Assembly (NCBI GenBank): GCA_015066295.1
Contig: SVOR01000005.1
Coordinates: 1-62,451 of the forward strand
Length of the DNA stretch: 62,451 nt
From: Oscillospiraceae bacterium
GTDB lineage: Bacteria; Bacillota; Clostridia; Oscillospirales; Acutalibacteraceae
Direction: 5' to 3'
Part shown: one piece after another, positions 17,256 through 26,341 of the stretch
How positions within the stretch are numbered: the first letter of the stretch is position 1
Layout: every line of letters begins with the position of its first letter
Program-made: the position numbers and the translations under genes
Notes under the pieces: generated by a model
Told to the model about the DNA's origin: nothing
The model's input: only the letters and a program-made list of their open reading frames with translations
Database searches by the model: none

Positions 17256-18548
17256 ATGTTTTCAAATTTAAAGGGAAAAAGATTGTTGTTTTTAGGCGCA
17301 GTTAGACCACTTTGTGAGGCGGTTCAGGTTGCTCGAGAAATGGGAATATACACGGTAGTCACAGATTATTTGCCGAATTCACCTGCAAAAAAATATGCAG
17401 ATAAGGCGTGTATGGTAAGTGCAATAGATGTGGATGCAGTGGTAGCCTTATGCAAGGAAGAAAAAATCGATGGATTATTCACGGCTTTTACCGATTCTTT
17501 GTTGCCGTATGCTCGTAAAATATGCGATAAATTAGGATTCCCGTTTTATGCAAGTGAACAACAAATAGCCCTTTCGCTTGACAAATCATTATTTAAGAAA
17601 ACATGTATGGAATATGACGTGCCAGTTCCGATTGATTATACAGATGCTATCAAACAAAATGGTATAGAAAATGTTGATATTAATTTTCCGGTTATTGTAA
17701 AACCTATTGATAGTAGTGGTGGAAGAGGAATTTCAATATGCAATAATGCTGATGAATTTAAAGTAGCATATAATTATGCGTTAAATATTTCCCCAGGTAA
17801 AAATGTACTTGTTGAAGAATATGTTATTGGTGACGAAGTAACGGCTACATATACTATGAAGAACGGCGAAGTTTCTTTATCTTGTTTTAAAGATAAATTG
17901 ATTTCCAGAGATCATGAAGGAATTACTTCGCAAGGAGATGTTTTAATTGTTCCATCAAAATATACCGAGCGTTTTTGTCAGGACATAAATAAAAAGGTTA
18001 TAAATATGTTTAAAGGAATGGGTGCAACGGATGGTTCTGTATTTGTACAAGGCATTGTAAATGATACCTCAATTAAGTTTTTTGAATTGGGTTACAGAAT
18101 AAATGGTGCGTGCGATTATAGACATATAAGTTCTGAAAATAAAATCAATTATCTTAAAATGATGATAGCTCATGCTCTTACTGGTGAAATGCAGGGATAT
18201 TCGTTAGAGCAGGATGATCCACATTTTAAACATTATATTCTTACCTATAATATGTGGGCACACGGTGGAACAGTAGGCGAATTATCAGATATTGAAGAAA
18301 TTAAAAATATGCCTAATGTTGTTACCACTGAGTATTTGCATTCAATAGGTGATGAGATTATAGATAATCACACATTGGCACAAAGAGTGTTCCGTGCAGT
18401 GATTAAGGACAAGAGTGTTGATAGAATTAAAGAAACAATTAAAGAAATACAAAAAATCGTCAAAGTTAATGACAGCAACGGGGCGAATATGTTGTATAAG
18501 TCGTTTGATACGAACCGATTAGATGAATATAAAAATATAGAGGAGTAG
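17256..18548 (+). CDS. ATP-grasp carboxylate-amine ligase (second of two)
   Basis: The 430-residue enzyme parallels the ligase at 14562: GKRLLFLGAVRPLCEAVQVA at the start, TDYLPNSPAKKYADKACMVS, then IVKPIDSSGGRGISICNN (about residue 147) as ATP-binding loop and VLVEEYVIGDEVTATYTM. The usual metal-binding stretch near residue 275 reads SIKFFELGYRINGACDYRHI, where FELGYRINGA replaces FLMEIAPRDGG. The two ligases therefore diverge in the catalytic region and probably differ in substrate. It lies between the GNAT gene (16 bp) and the transporter gene (4 bp), indicating a translationally coupled set. Confidence 0.82.
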   Translation: MFSNLKGKRLLFLGAVRPLCEAVQVAREMGIYTVVTDYLPNSPAKKYADKACMVSAIDVDAVVALCKEEKIDGLFTAFTDSLLPYARKICDKLGFPFYASEQQIALSLDKSLFKKTCMEYDVPVPIDYTDAIKQNGIENVDINFPVIVKPIDSSGGRGISICNNADEFKVAYNYALNISPGKNVLVEEYVIGDEVTATYTMKNGEVSLSCFKDKLISRDHEGITSQGDVLIVPSKYTERFCQDINKKVINMFKGMGATDGSVFVQGIVNDTSIKFFELGYRINGACDYRHISSENKINYLKMMIAHALTGEMQGYSLEQDDPHFKHYILTYNMWAHGGTVGELSDIEEIKNMPNVVTTEYLHSIGDEIIDNHTLAQRVFRAVIKDKSVDRIKETIKEIQKIVKVNDSNGANMLYKSFDTNRLDEYKNIEE

Positions 18549-18552
18549 CAAA

Positions 18553-19827
18553 ATGGGTACAGAGATTATAAGTCTTATCATACTTTTAGCGTGTATCATA
18601 CTGTTTGTCACACATGTTATTCCCAACGCCGTTACAGCATGTCTGGGATGTTTGGCGTTTGCACTTACAGGTATATGCACTTTATCAGAAGCATTTTCGG
18701 GTTTTTCAAATTCAACGGTGCTATTAATGTTCGGCATGATGGTCGTTGGTATAGCTATGGAGGATACCGGTGCTGCAAAGCTTATCGGTAAATGGGTACA
18801 AAAAGCGTCCGCAAGCAAAGAAGGGTTGTTTATTCTTATTGCAGGTACTGTTTCTGCTATCCTTTCAACGTTTTTATCCAATACAGCAGTTATAGCAATT
18901 TTTCTGCCTATTATAGCAAGTCTTTCTGCCTCCAGCAATATGAATCGTAAGAACATCACACTTCCTGTAACGATGGGTGCGATGTTTGGCGGAGTTTGTA
19001 CTCTTGTTGGATCAACCCCTCAACTTACGGCAAATGGTATTATAAGCGAAATGGCCGGTATTGAACTTAAAATGTTTGATTATATGCCGGTGGGATTAAT
19101 ACTGTTTGCAGTATATATCCTTTATTCAACGACAATAGGCCGAAAAATAGGCGCATCCGCTTGGGGAAAAGAAACTGCAACCGAAGTAGCGGATAATGAA
19201 GCGCAGCAAGTACAGGAAATCGTTGTTAACAAAAGAAAAATAATTACTATTGTTATTATTTTGATTTTAGTTATAGTATCCTTCATCGGTGATTGGATCC
19301 CAGCAGCCGCAACCGCTATAATTGCAGCGATTTTGTGCGTTATCACTGGATGCACAACCCAAAAAAGTGTTATAAAAAATATGGATTGGTCCGTTGTTTT
19401 TATTTTAGCAGGTTGTTTAGGTATTGCCACGGGTATATCCAAAGGTGGAGCAGGCGACCTCATGTCAGATTTGCTTTCTGCAGTAGTTGGTCAAAACACG
19501 CCGCCTATAATTTTGTTTATTATTTTTGTTGTGTGTACAATGCTTATATCCAACTTTATTACAAATTCAACTGCGGTTGTAATAACATTGCCAATTGCAG
19601 TGGCGCTTTGCAACGCTCAACATTTGAACATTTTACCGTTTGCATTAGGTATTGTTTATGCTGCGAATTTAACTTATAGTACACCATTAGCCAATGCACA
19701 AACAGCAATGACACTGGTTGCAGGATACAAGTTTTCCGATTATATAAAATATACTTGGTTACTTAATATATTGGTGCTACTCACAATTATTATATTTGTG
19801 CCATGGTTTATGCCTTTATCGGCGTAA
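18553..19827 (+). CDS. SLC13/DASS-family anion (di/tricarboxylate or sulfate) transporter
   Basis: A 424-residue inner-membrane protein with about eleven segments. The two family SNT-type motifs are present: FLSNTAVIAIFLPI near residue 115 and NFITNSTAVVITLPIA near residue 335. GSTPQLTANGI and an early NSTVLLMFGMMVVGIAMEDTG helix complete the DASS pattern. Members take up succinate, malate, citrate, tartrate or sulfate with sodium or protons. A transporter inside a polysaccharide operon, 4 bp after an ATP-grasp ligase, suggests it imports the carboxylate that is coupled to the polymer, though this is inference. Confidence 0.86.
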   Translation: MGTEIISLIILLACIILFVTHVIPNAVTACLGCLAFALTGICTLSEAFSGFSNSTVLLMFGMMVVGIAMEDTGAAKLIGKWVQKASASKEGLFILIAGTVSAILSTFLSNTAVIAIFLPIIASLSASSNMNRKNITLPVTMGAMFGGVCTLVGSTPQLTANGIISEMAGIELKMFDYMPVGLILFAVYILYSTTIGRKIGASAWGKETATEVADNEAQQVQEIVVNKRKIITIVIILILVIVSFIGDWIPAAATAIIAAILCVITGCTTQKSVIKNMDWSVVFILAGCLGIATGISKGGAGDLMSDLLSAVVGQNTPPIILFIIFVVCTMLISNFITNSTAVVITLPIAVALCNAQHLNILPFALGIVYAANLTYSTPLANAQTAMTLVAGYKFSDYIKYTWLLNILVLLTIIIFVPWFMPLSA

Positions 19828-19899
19828 TACTAATTATAACTATAGAACACAGAAAATTTAGTTTGTGTTAATTTATCAATACAAAGGTTGAAAGATATT

Positions 19900-20985
19900 G
19901 TGGATAAAATCAACGTAACACATTCCTCAATGCCTCCATTTGACGAGTATTGTGAGGAAATAAAATCAATCTGGGACACGGTGTGGCTTACCAATATGGG
20001 TCCCATACATAACAAATTAAAAGGGCAGTTAAAGGACTATTTGAAGGTTCCGAATATAGAACTCTTTGTCAACGGCCATTTAGCGCTTTGTTGCGCTTTG
20101 GATGCGCTTGGATTAAAGGGCGAAATTATAACTACACCCTTTACCTTTGCGTCGACAACAAACGCAATAGTTAGTGCCGGTTGCACACCCGTTTATTGTG
20201 ATGTCAAAGAAGACTACACCATTGACGAAAGCAAAATCGAGGCGCTTATAACCGACAAAACGGTTGCCATACTTGGCGTTCACGTTTACGGCAATATTTG
20301 TAACGTAGACGCAATAGATAAAATTGCCCAAAAGCATAATTTAAAGGTTATTTATGATGCCGCACATGCCTTTGGTGTCGAGTATAAGGGCAAGGGAATT
20401 TGCACCTACGGTGATATTTCAATGTTATCCTTCCACGCAACCAAGGTTTTCCATACCATTGAGGGCGGCGCGCTTTGCTACAACGATGAAACCCTTACCG
20501 AAAAGTTAGCGCTTTGCCGTAGCTTTGGTGTTAAGGGGGACGAGCTTGAGTGCTTTGGCACCAACGCCAAAATGAACGAGTTTTCGGCGGCGATGGGCAT
20601 TTGCAATCTGCGACATATTGATGAAGAAATCGCATCGCGCGGTGAGGCTTTTGCGCTTTATAATAAACGCCTTAGCGGTATCTACGGAATTACACTTTTA
20701 CCGTCGCAAAATATTAAACAAAACTTTGCGTATTATCCCGTTTTATTTGACAAGCAGAAATTCGGCAAAAACAGGGATGAGGTAATAGCCGCACTTAATG
20801 CAGAAGGTATTAACGCGAGAAAATATTTCTATCCGCTTGTTTCCGCCAATAAGGGTTTTAAAGAGGATTTAACTTCCCTTACACCTATTGCAAAAGAATA
20901 TTCCGAAAATGTTTTATGCTTACCGCTTTATGCACATTTAAGTGAAAACGATATAAACAAAATTTGTGATATAATTTTAAAATAA
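19900..20985 (+). CDS. dTDP-4-dehydro-6-deoxyglucose aminotransferase, DegT family (VioA-like)
   Basis: About 361 residues. The PLP aspartate is in [15 protein letters not shown] (Asp153) and the Schiff-base lysine in [17 protein letters not shown] (Lys182). [20 protein letters not shown] is the substrate loop. The [15 protein letters not shown] segment is characteristic of VioA/RffA-like 4-aminotransferases. With rfbA and rfbB immediately downstream and no rhamnose genes (rfbC, rfbD), the product should be dTDP-4-amino-4,6-dideoxyhexose. GTG at 19900 is preferred, with GAAAG just upstream. A TTG 12 bp earlier is possible. GC content rises clearly from this gene on. Confidence 0.87.
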   Translation: MDKINVTHSSMPPFDEYCEEIKSIWDTVWLTNMGPIHNKLKGQLKDYLKVPNIELFVNGHLALCCALDALGLKGEIITTPFTFASTTNAIVSAGCTPVYCDVKEDYTIDESKIEALITDKTVAILGVHVYGNICNVDAIDKIAQKHNLKVIYDAAHAFGVEYKGKGICTYGDISMLSFHATKVFHTIEGGALCYNDETLTEKLALCRSFGVKGDELECFGTNAKMNEFSAAMGICNLRHIDEEIASRGEAFALYNKRLSGIYGITLLPSQNIKQNFAYYPVLFDKQKFGKNRDEVIAALNAEGINARKYFYPLVSANKGFKEDLTSLTPIAKEYSENVLCLPLYAHLSENDINKICDIILK

Positions 20986-20999
20986 AAGAGGTGCCACAA

Positions 21000-21884
21000 A
21001 TGAAAGGTATCATTCTTGCCGGCGGCTCCGGCACACGACTTTATCCGCTTACCAAGGTGACGTCGAAGCAACTGCTTCCCGTATACGATAAGCCGATGAT
21101 TTATTATCCGCTATCAACCTTAATGCTTGCAGGCATTCGTGACATTTTAATAATCTCAACGCCCGAGGACACACCTCGTTTTGAGGCGCTGCTTGGCGAC
21201 GGCGGTCAGTTCGGCATTAAACTTTCATATGCTGTTCAGCCATCGCCCGACGGACTCGCACAAGCCTTTTTAATTGGTGAAGAGTTTATCGGTGACGAGC
21301 CTTGCGCTATGGTGCTTGGTGATAATATTTTCTACGGCGGTTGGTTTAGAAAAAATCTTTCAGAGGCCGTAAAAAATGCCGAAAAAGGTATTTCTACCGT
21401 ATTCGGTTATTACGTGACCGACCCCGAACGCTTTGGCGTTGTAGAGTTTGATAAAGACCGCAAGGTAATATCTCTTGAGGAAAAACCGAAGCGTCCTAAG
21501 AGCAATTACTGCGTAACGGGTCTTTACCTTTACGATAAGAGAGTTGTGGAATTTGCCAAAAAGGTAAAACCATCAGCGCGTGGCGAACTCGAAATCACCG
21601 ACCTTAACAAGCTTTATTTAGAGGCTGACAGCCTTGCTGTTCAGATTCTTGGCAGAGGCTTCGCCTGGATGGACACCGGCACAATGGATAGCCTTATGGA
21701 TGCGGCAACCTTTGTTCAGACGGTACAAAACCGTCAGGGCGTTGTAATTTCGGCACCCGAGGAAATTGCCTACCACGCCAAGTGGATAGACAAAGAGCAG
21801 CTCAAAAAATCTGCTAAGCTTTATGGCAAATCACCCTATGGCGAGCATTTGCGTCGAGTTGCCGACGATAAAATTTTATACTAA
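21000..21884 (+). CDS. rfbA: Glucose-1-phosphate thymidylyltransferase
   Basis: The 294-residue enzyme makes dTDP-glucose from dTTP and glucose-1-phosphate. [19 protein letters not shown] is the nucleotide-binding signature. [31 protein letters not shown] (catalytic metal aspartate) and [20 protein letters not shown] follow, all canonical for short-form RmlA. ATG at 21000 follows AGAGGTG at the right distance, and an upstream in-frame GTG overlaps that ribosome site. It begins 14 bp after the VioA-like gene and 17 bp before rfbB. Confidence 0.97.
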   Translation: MKGIILAGGSGTRLYPLTKVTSKQLLPVYDKPMIYYPLSTLMLAGIRDILIISTPEDTPRFEALLGDGGQFGIKLSYAVQPSPDGLAQAFLIGEEFIGDEPCAMVLGDNIFYGGWFRKNLSEAVKNAEKGISTVFGYYVTDPERFGVVEFDKDRKVISLEEKPKRPKSNYCVTGLYLYDKRVVEFAKKVKPSARGELEITDLNKLYLEADSLAVQILGRGFAWMDTGTMDSLMDAATFVQTVQNRQGVVISAPEEIAYHAKWIDKEQLKKSAKLYGKSPYGEHLRRVADDKILY

Positions 21885-21901
21885 GTTTTAAGGAGAAAAT
21901 T

Positions 21902-22921
21902 ATGACGGTACTGGTGACCGGCGGCGCCGGTTTTATAGGCGGTAACTTTGTTTATCACATGCTAAACAAATATCCCGATTACAAAATAGTTTGTGTTGAC
22001 TGTTTGACCTACGCGGGTAATATGTCGACGCTAAAAGAGGCTATGGAAAACGAGAATTTTGTTTTCTGCAAAACCGATATTTGTGACCGCGAGGCAATTT
22101 ATAAAATTTTCGAGGAGCAAAAGCCTGACGTGGTGGTAAACTTTGCGGCTGAAAGTCACGTTGACCGCTCAATTGAAAACCCCGAAATCTTTTTAAAGAC
22201 CAATATATTGGGCACTCAGGTTTTAATGGATGCCTGCCGCAAATATGGCAATATCCGTTACCATCAGGTATCAACCGACGAGGTTTACGGAGACCTGCCG
22301 CTTGATCGTCCCGATTTGTTCTTTACAGAAACTACACCGATACATACGTCATCCCCTTACAGCAGCTCGAAGGCAGGTGCCGACCTTTTGGTTTTGGCAT
22401 ATCACAGAACCTACGGCTTACCCGTTACAATAAGCCGCTGCTCAAATAACTACGGACCATATCACTTCCCCGAGAAACTGATACCCTTAATGATAGCCAA
22501 CGCCTTGGCAGACAAGCCGCTTCCCGTTTACGGTAAGGGCGAGAACGTGCGCGATTGGTTGTACGTTGAGGACCATTGCAAAGCGATAGACTTGATTATA
22601 CACAAAGGCAAAATTGGTGAGGTTTACAACGTTGGCGGACACAACGAAATGGCTAACATAGATATTGTTAAGCTTATATGCAAAAAGCTCGGCAAACCCG
22701 AGAGCCTTATTACATACGTTGCCGACCGCAAGGGACACGACCTCAGATATGCTATAGACCCGACAAAAATTCATACCGAGCTCGGTTGGTTGCCCGAGAC
22801 AAAGTTTGCCGACGGCATTGAGAAAACAATCCAGTGGTATTTAAACAATAAAGAATGGTGGCAGACCATTATCAGCGGCGAATACCGCAATTATTACGAA
22901 AAAATGTACGGCAACAGATAG
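21902..22921 (+). CDS. rfbB: dTDP-glucose 4,6-dehydratase
   Basis: A 339-residue short-chain dehydrogenase. VLVTGGAGFIGGNFVYHML binds NAD. NFAAESHVDRSIENPEIFLK is the RmlB hallmark, STDEVYGDLPL holds the catalytic Asp-Glu pair, and YSSSKAGADLLVLAYHRTYG supplies the YxxxK pair. GENVRDWLYVEDHCKAI is the C-terminal substrate loop. It converts dTDP-glucose to dTDP-4-keto-6-deoxyglucose. In the absence of rfbC and rfbD here, the 4-keto sugar is expected to pass to the VioA-like aminotransferase two genes upstream. Confidence 0.97.
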   Translation: MTVLVTGGAGFIGGNFVYHMLNKYPDYKIVCVDCLTYAGNMSTLKEAMENENFVFCKTDICDREAIYKIFEEQKPDVVVNFAAESHVDRSIENPEIFLKTNILGTQVLMDACRKYGNIRYHQVSTDEVYGDLPLDRPDLFFTETTPIHTSSPYSSSKAGADLLVLAYHRTYGLPVTISRCSNNYGPYHFPEKLIPLMIANALADKPLPVYGKGENVRDWLYVEDHCKAIDLIIHKGKIGEVYNVGGHNEMANIDIVKLICKKLGKPESLITYVADRKGHDLRYAIDPTKIHTELGWLPETKFADGIEKTIQWYLNNKEWWQTIISGEYRNYYEKMYGNR

Positions 22922-22932
22922 GAGAAATCAAA

Positions 22933-23979
22933 ATGTCAGTATTTAAAGATAAAACCTTACTTATTACAGGCGGCACAGGCTCTTTCGGTAACGCCGTTCT
23001 CAATAGATTTTTACAGACCGATATAGGTGAAATTAGAGTTTTCTCGAGAGATGAGAAAAAGCAGGATGATATGCGCCACGAGTTTCAGGCAAAGATGCCC
23101 GAGGTGGCAGGTAAAATCAAGTTTTTCATCGGTGACGTTCGCGACTTAGCATCGGTTAAGAATGCTATGCATGGTGTAGATTATATCTTCCACGCCGCCG
23201 CACTTAAGCAGGTACCGTCTTGCGAGTTTTTCCCTATTGAAGCGGTAAAAACCAACGTGCTCGGCACCGAAAACGTGCTTACTGCCGCAATTGATGCGGG
23301 CGTTAAAAGGGTTATATGCCTTTCAACCGATAAGGCGGCATACCCCGTAAATGCTATGGGCACCTCAAAGGCTATGATGGAGAAGGTTATAGTTGCAAAA
23401 TCTCGTACCGTAAAACCCGAGGATACAACCATCTGCTGTACCCGTTACGGCAACGTTATGTGCTCGCGCGGTAGCGTTATTCCGCTATGGATTGAGCAGA
23501 TAAAGAAGGGTGAACCTATCACCGTTACCGAGCCTAACATGACTCGCTTTATTATGTCGCTTGAAGAAGCGGTTGATTTAGTTCTCTTTGCCTTCGAGAA
23601 TGCTGAGGGCGGCGAAATATTCGTACAAAAAGCACCCGCCTGCACCATTGGTGTTTTGGCCGAGGCTGTTAAGGAATTGTTTGATTGTAAGGACGAAATC
23701 AAGGTTATCGGTATTCGTCACGGCGAAAAAATGTACGAAACACTTCTCACCAATGAGGAATGTGCCAACGCAACCGATATGGGCGACTTCTACCGTGTGC
23801 CTTGCGACAAGCGTGACCTAAACTATGATAAATACTTTAAGGATGGCGACAAGCAGCGTAATCCTCTAACCGAATTTAATTCAAACAATACAGACCTCTT
23901 AACCGTAGCAGAGGTTAAGGAAAAATTATTAACTTTGCAGTATATTCGTGATGAAGTAGCTGCCTGGAAGGAAAAATAA
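22933..23979 (+). CDS. capE: UDP-N-acetylglucosamine 4,6-dehydratase (5-inverting), CapE-like
   Basis: The 348-residue enzyme starts SVFKDKTLLITGGTGSFGNA (NAD-binding TGGTGSFG). It has FSRDEKKQDDMRHEF, HAAALKQVPSCEFFPIEAVK and LSTDKAAYPVNAMGTSKAMM with the MxxxK catalytic element of inverting dehydratases. This is the first step of UDP-N-acetyl-L-fucosamine synthesis, and capF and capG homologues lie downstream. ATG 22933 follows GGAGAAATCAAA. Reading frame exists further upstream but would overlap rfbB without a ribosome site. Its stop overlaps the next start (TAATG). Confidence 0.94.
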   Translation: MSVFKDKTLLITGGTGSFGNAVLNRFLQTDIGEIRVFSRDEKKQDDMRHEFQAKMPEVAGKIKFFIGDVRDLASVKNAMHGVDYIFHAAALKQVPSCEFFPIEAVKTNVLGTENVLTAAIDAGVKRVICLSTDKAAYPVNAMGTSKAMMEKVIVAKSRTVKPEDTTICCTRYGNVMCSRGSVIPLWIEQIKKGEPITVTEPNMTRFIMSLEEAVDLVLFAFENAEGGEIFVQKAPACTIGVLAEAVKELFDCKDEIKVIGIRHGEKMYETLLTNEECANATDMGDFYRVPCDKRDLNYDKYFKDGDKQRNPLTEFNSNNTDLLTVAEVKEKLLTLQYIRDEVAAWKEK

Positions 23980-25136
23980 TGTTAAATGAAAAAGACCGCA
24001 CTGTGCTTAAACTTATAAAAAGTGCTTTGACAGGCGAAGGATTCGACCTGCCCGAGAATTTTAGCATAGCCGATTATATGCAGTATGCATCATACCGACA
24101 AATTGATGCACTCATATATTACGGTGCGGTTAATTGCGGCATAAATTCAAAGGACCCGCAGGTGCGCCTCGCTTTTAAGCGTGTTTGTGCAGGTGTCTTT
24201 ATAGACGAAATGCAGCAGGATGCCCTTAAAAAGCTTTATGCCCAGTTCGATAAAAGCGGCATTGATTATATGACGTTAAAGGGTATAAATCTGAAGGATA
24301 TATACCCAAAACGTGATATGCGCACAATGAGTGATGCCGATATTCTTATAAAGGCAGGGCAATATAAAAATATTCCCGCCGTAATGGAGGAACTCGGGTA
24401 TCGTTTCGTTACCGAGAGTGACCACGAGTATATTTGGGAAAGCTCGGCGCTTGTGGTTGAGCTTCACAAGAGCCTTATACCAACCTATGACGGCAAACTG
24501 TATGACTTCTTTAAAGAGCCTTGGGATATGGCCGTTTTAAAGGAAAATCATCATTATTTACTCAACACAAATGATGAGTTTGTTCATATCTTTACCCACT
24601 TTGCCAAGCATTACCGAGCAGGCGGAATTGGCGTTAAGCATTTAACCGACCTATATGTTTTCAAGCAAAAGTATAAGGTTGACGAGGCTTATGTTGAGCA
24701 GGCACTTAAAAAAATAGGTGTTTTAGAGTTTTACAAAAATATAACTGACGCCATAAATTTTGCTTTTCTTGACGGAAAACTTACCAACAAGGCAGAGTTT
24801 GTGCTTAAAACGGTGCTCAATAGCGGCACTTATGGCGTGCCTGAGAAAAAGAACGTATGGGCGAGCGTTATGAATAAAAACTCAAAATTCAGGCGTATAA
24901 TTCGTCTCGCTTTCCCGCCACGCAAAAACCTAAAACAAAAATATCCCGTACTTGAAAAGTGTGGCGTGTTATTACCTGTTATGTGGGTTGTTAGAATTTT
25001 TGATACTGTTTTTTTTAATAGGTATAAAATAAAAAATCAACAACAAAAAATAGCATACGCTACGGCAGAGCGCACCGACGATTACGTAAAGGCGCTCGAA
25101 TACGTGGGCTTTGATATGTCGGAGGTTAAAAAATGA
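23979..25136 (+). CDS. Uncharacterised nucleotidyltransferase-family protein (PF14907-like), copy 1
   Basis: The 385-residue soluble protein carries YMTLKGINLKDIYPKRDMRT then MSDADILI near residue 105, a Dx-D nucleotidyltransferase-like motif of the uncharacterised NTP_transf_5 family. HEYIWESSALVVELHKSLIP follows. Members occur near peptide and polysaccharide modification genes, but no reaction is established. It is translationally coupled to capE (TAATG) and overlaps capF by 4 bp, so its place inside the FucNAc pathway genes is deliberate. A paralogue lies at 27495. Confidence 0.75.
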   Translation: MLNEKDRTVLKLIKSALTGEGFDLPENFSIADYMQYASYRQIDALIYYGAVNCGINSKDPQVRLAFKRVCAGVFIDEMQQDALKKLYAQFDKSGIDYMTLKGINLKDIYPKRDMRTMSDADILIKAGQYKNIPAVMEELGYRFVTESDHEYIWESSALVVELHKSLIPTYDGKLYDFFKEPWDMAVLKENHHYLLNTNDEFVHIFTHFAKHYRAGGIGVKHLTDLYVFKQKYKVDEAYVEQALKKIGVLEFYKNITDAINFAFLDGKLTNKAEFVLKTVLNSGTYGVPEKKNVWASVMNKNSKFRRIIRLAFPPRKNLKQKYPVLEKCGVLLPVMWVVRIFDTVFFNRYKIKNQQQKIAYATAERTDDYVKALEYVGFDMSEVKK

Positions 25137-26329
25137 GAATACTTGTAACGGGCGCCAAGGGCTTTGTTGGTAAAAATCTTTGTGCGGCGCTAAAAAACAT
25201 TGCCGACGGCAAGGATAGAACCCACCCCGAAATTGAAATCGAAAAAATTTATGAATATGATATAGATTCTGCGGCGGATGAGCTGGATGTATATTGCCGC
25301 GATGCCGACTTTGTCTTTAATTTGGCAGGCGTAAATCGCCCTCAAAACAGTGATGAATTTATGAAGGGCAATTTTGGTTTTGCTTCCACACTGCTCGACA
25401 CACTGCAAAAACACGGCAACAACTGTCCGATAGTGCTTTCAAGCTCTATTCAGGCGACGCTTATTGGCAGATATGATTCCGATTACGGACGCAGCAAAAA
25501 AGCAGGCGAGGAATTATTTTTCGACTATGCCGAAAAAACGGGCGCAAGGGTGCTTGTCTACCGCTTCCCAAATCTTTTTGGTAAATGGTGCCGACCCAAT
25601 TACAACAGTGCCGTTGCAACCTTCTGCCACAACACCGCAAACGATTTAGAAATTACGGTTAATGATAGGAGCACACAGCTCGAATTACTGTACATAGACG
25701 ATTTAATTGATGAAATGTTGGCGGCTCTTGAAGGACGCGAACACCGCTGCGAGTTTGATGGCATAAATACAGTATTAACGCCCGACGGCAAATACTGTGC
25801 CGCCCCCATCACCCACAAGGTGACACTCGGCGAAATTGTAGATTTGCTCGATTCATTTAAAAACCAACCCAAAACACTCATAATGCCCGAAATACCCTTT
25901 GGCAGCTTTGCTAAAAAGCTATATTCGACCTATCTGTCATATCTGCCCGAAAGCAAGGTTGCGTTTGACCTTAAAATGAATGTGGACGAGCGTGGTAGCT
26001 TTACCGAACTACTAAAAACCGCTAATTGCGGTCAGTTTAGTGTAAACGTATCAAAGCCGGGCATAACCAAGGGTCAGCATTGGCACCACACTAAGTGGGA
26101 GTTCTTTATTGTTGTTTCGGGCGAAGGACTTATCGAACAGAGAAAAATCGGCAGTGATGAGGTTTTGCGTTTCTACGTAAACGGCGAAAAGCCGCAGGCG
26201 GTACATATGCTGCCGGGCTACACCCACAATATAATAAACCTATCAAATACAAATGATTTAGTAACACTTATGTGGGCAAACGAGCAGTTTGACCCCAGTC
26301 ATCCCGATACATTTTTTGAGAAAGTATAG
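25133..26329 (+). CDS. capF: UDP-2-acetamido-2,6-dideoxy-L-talose-forming reductase/epimerase (CapF-like)
   Basis: A 398-residue two-domain enzyme. The N-terminal reductase domain has RILVTGAKGFVGKNLCAAL, FNLAGVNRPQNSDEFMKGN and YGRSKKAGEELFF (YxxxK variant). The C-terminal cupin (from about residue 285) contains GQHWHHTKWEFFIVVSGEG and MLPGYTHNIINLS with metal-binding histidines. This fusion is specific to CapF, which epimerises at C3 through the cupin and reduces at C4. It sits between copy 1 of the nucleotidyltransferase-like gene and capG. Confidence 0.95.
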   Translation: MRILVTGAKGFVGKNLCAALKNIADGKDRTHPEIEIEKIYEYDIDSAADELDVYCRDADFVFNLAGVNRPQNSDEFMKGNFGFASTLLDTLQKHGNNCPIVLSSSIQATLIGRYDSDYGRSKKAGEELFFDYAEKTGARVLVYRFPNLFGKWCRPNYNSAVATFCHNTANDLEITVNDRSTQLELLYIDDLIDEMLAALEGREHRCEFDGINTVLTPDGKYCAAPITHKVTLGEIVDLLDSFKNQPKTLIMPEIPFGSFAKKLYSTYLSYLPESKVAFDLKMNVDERGSFTELLKTANCGQFSVNVSKPGITKGQHWHHTKWEFFIVVSGEGLIEQRKIGSDEVLRFYVNGEKPQAVHMLPGYTHNIINLSNTNDLVTLMWANEQFDPSHPDTFFEKV

Positions 26330-26341
26330 CAGGTGAACGGT

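Noticed and set aside
19828-19899. Terminator between the SLC13 gene and the VioA-like gene
   Set aside because: AACACA/TGTGTT forms a 6-bp stem with a 12-nt loop and a poor T-tract, too weak to support an operon break.
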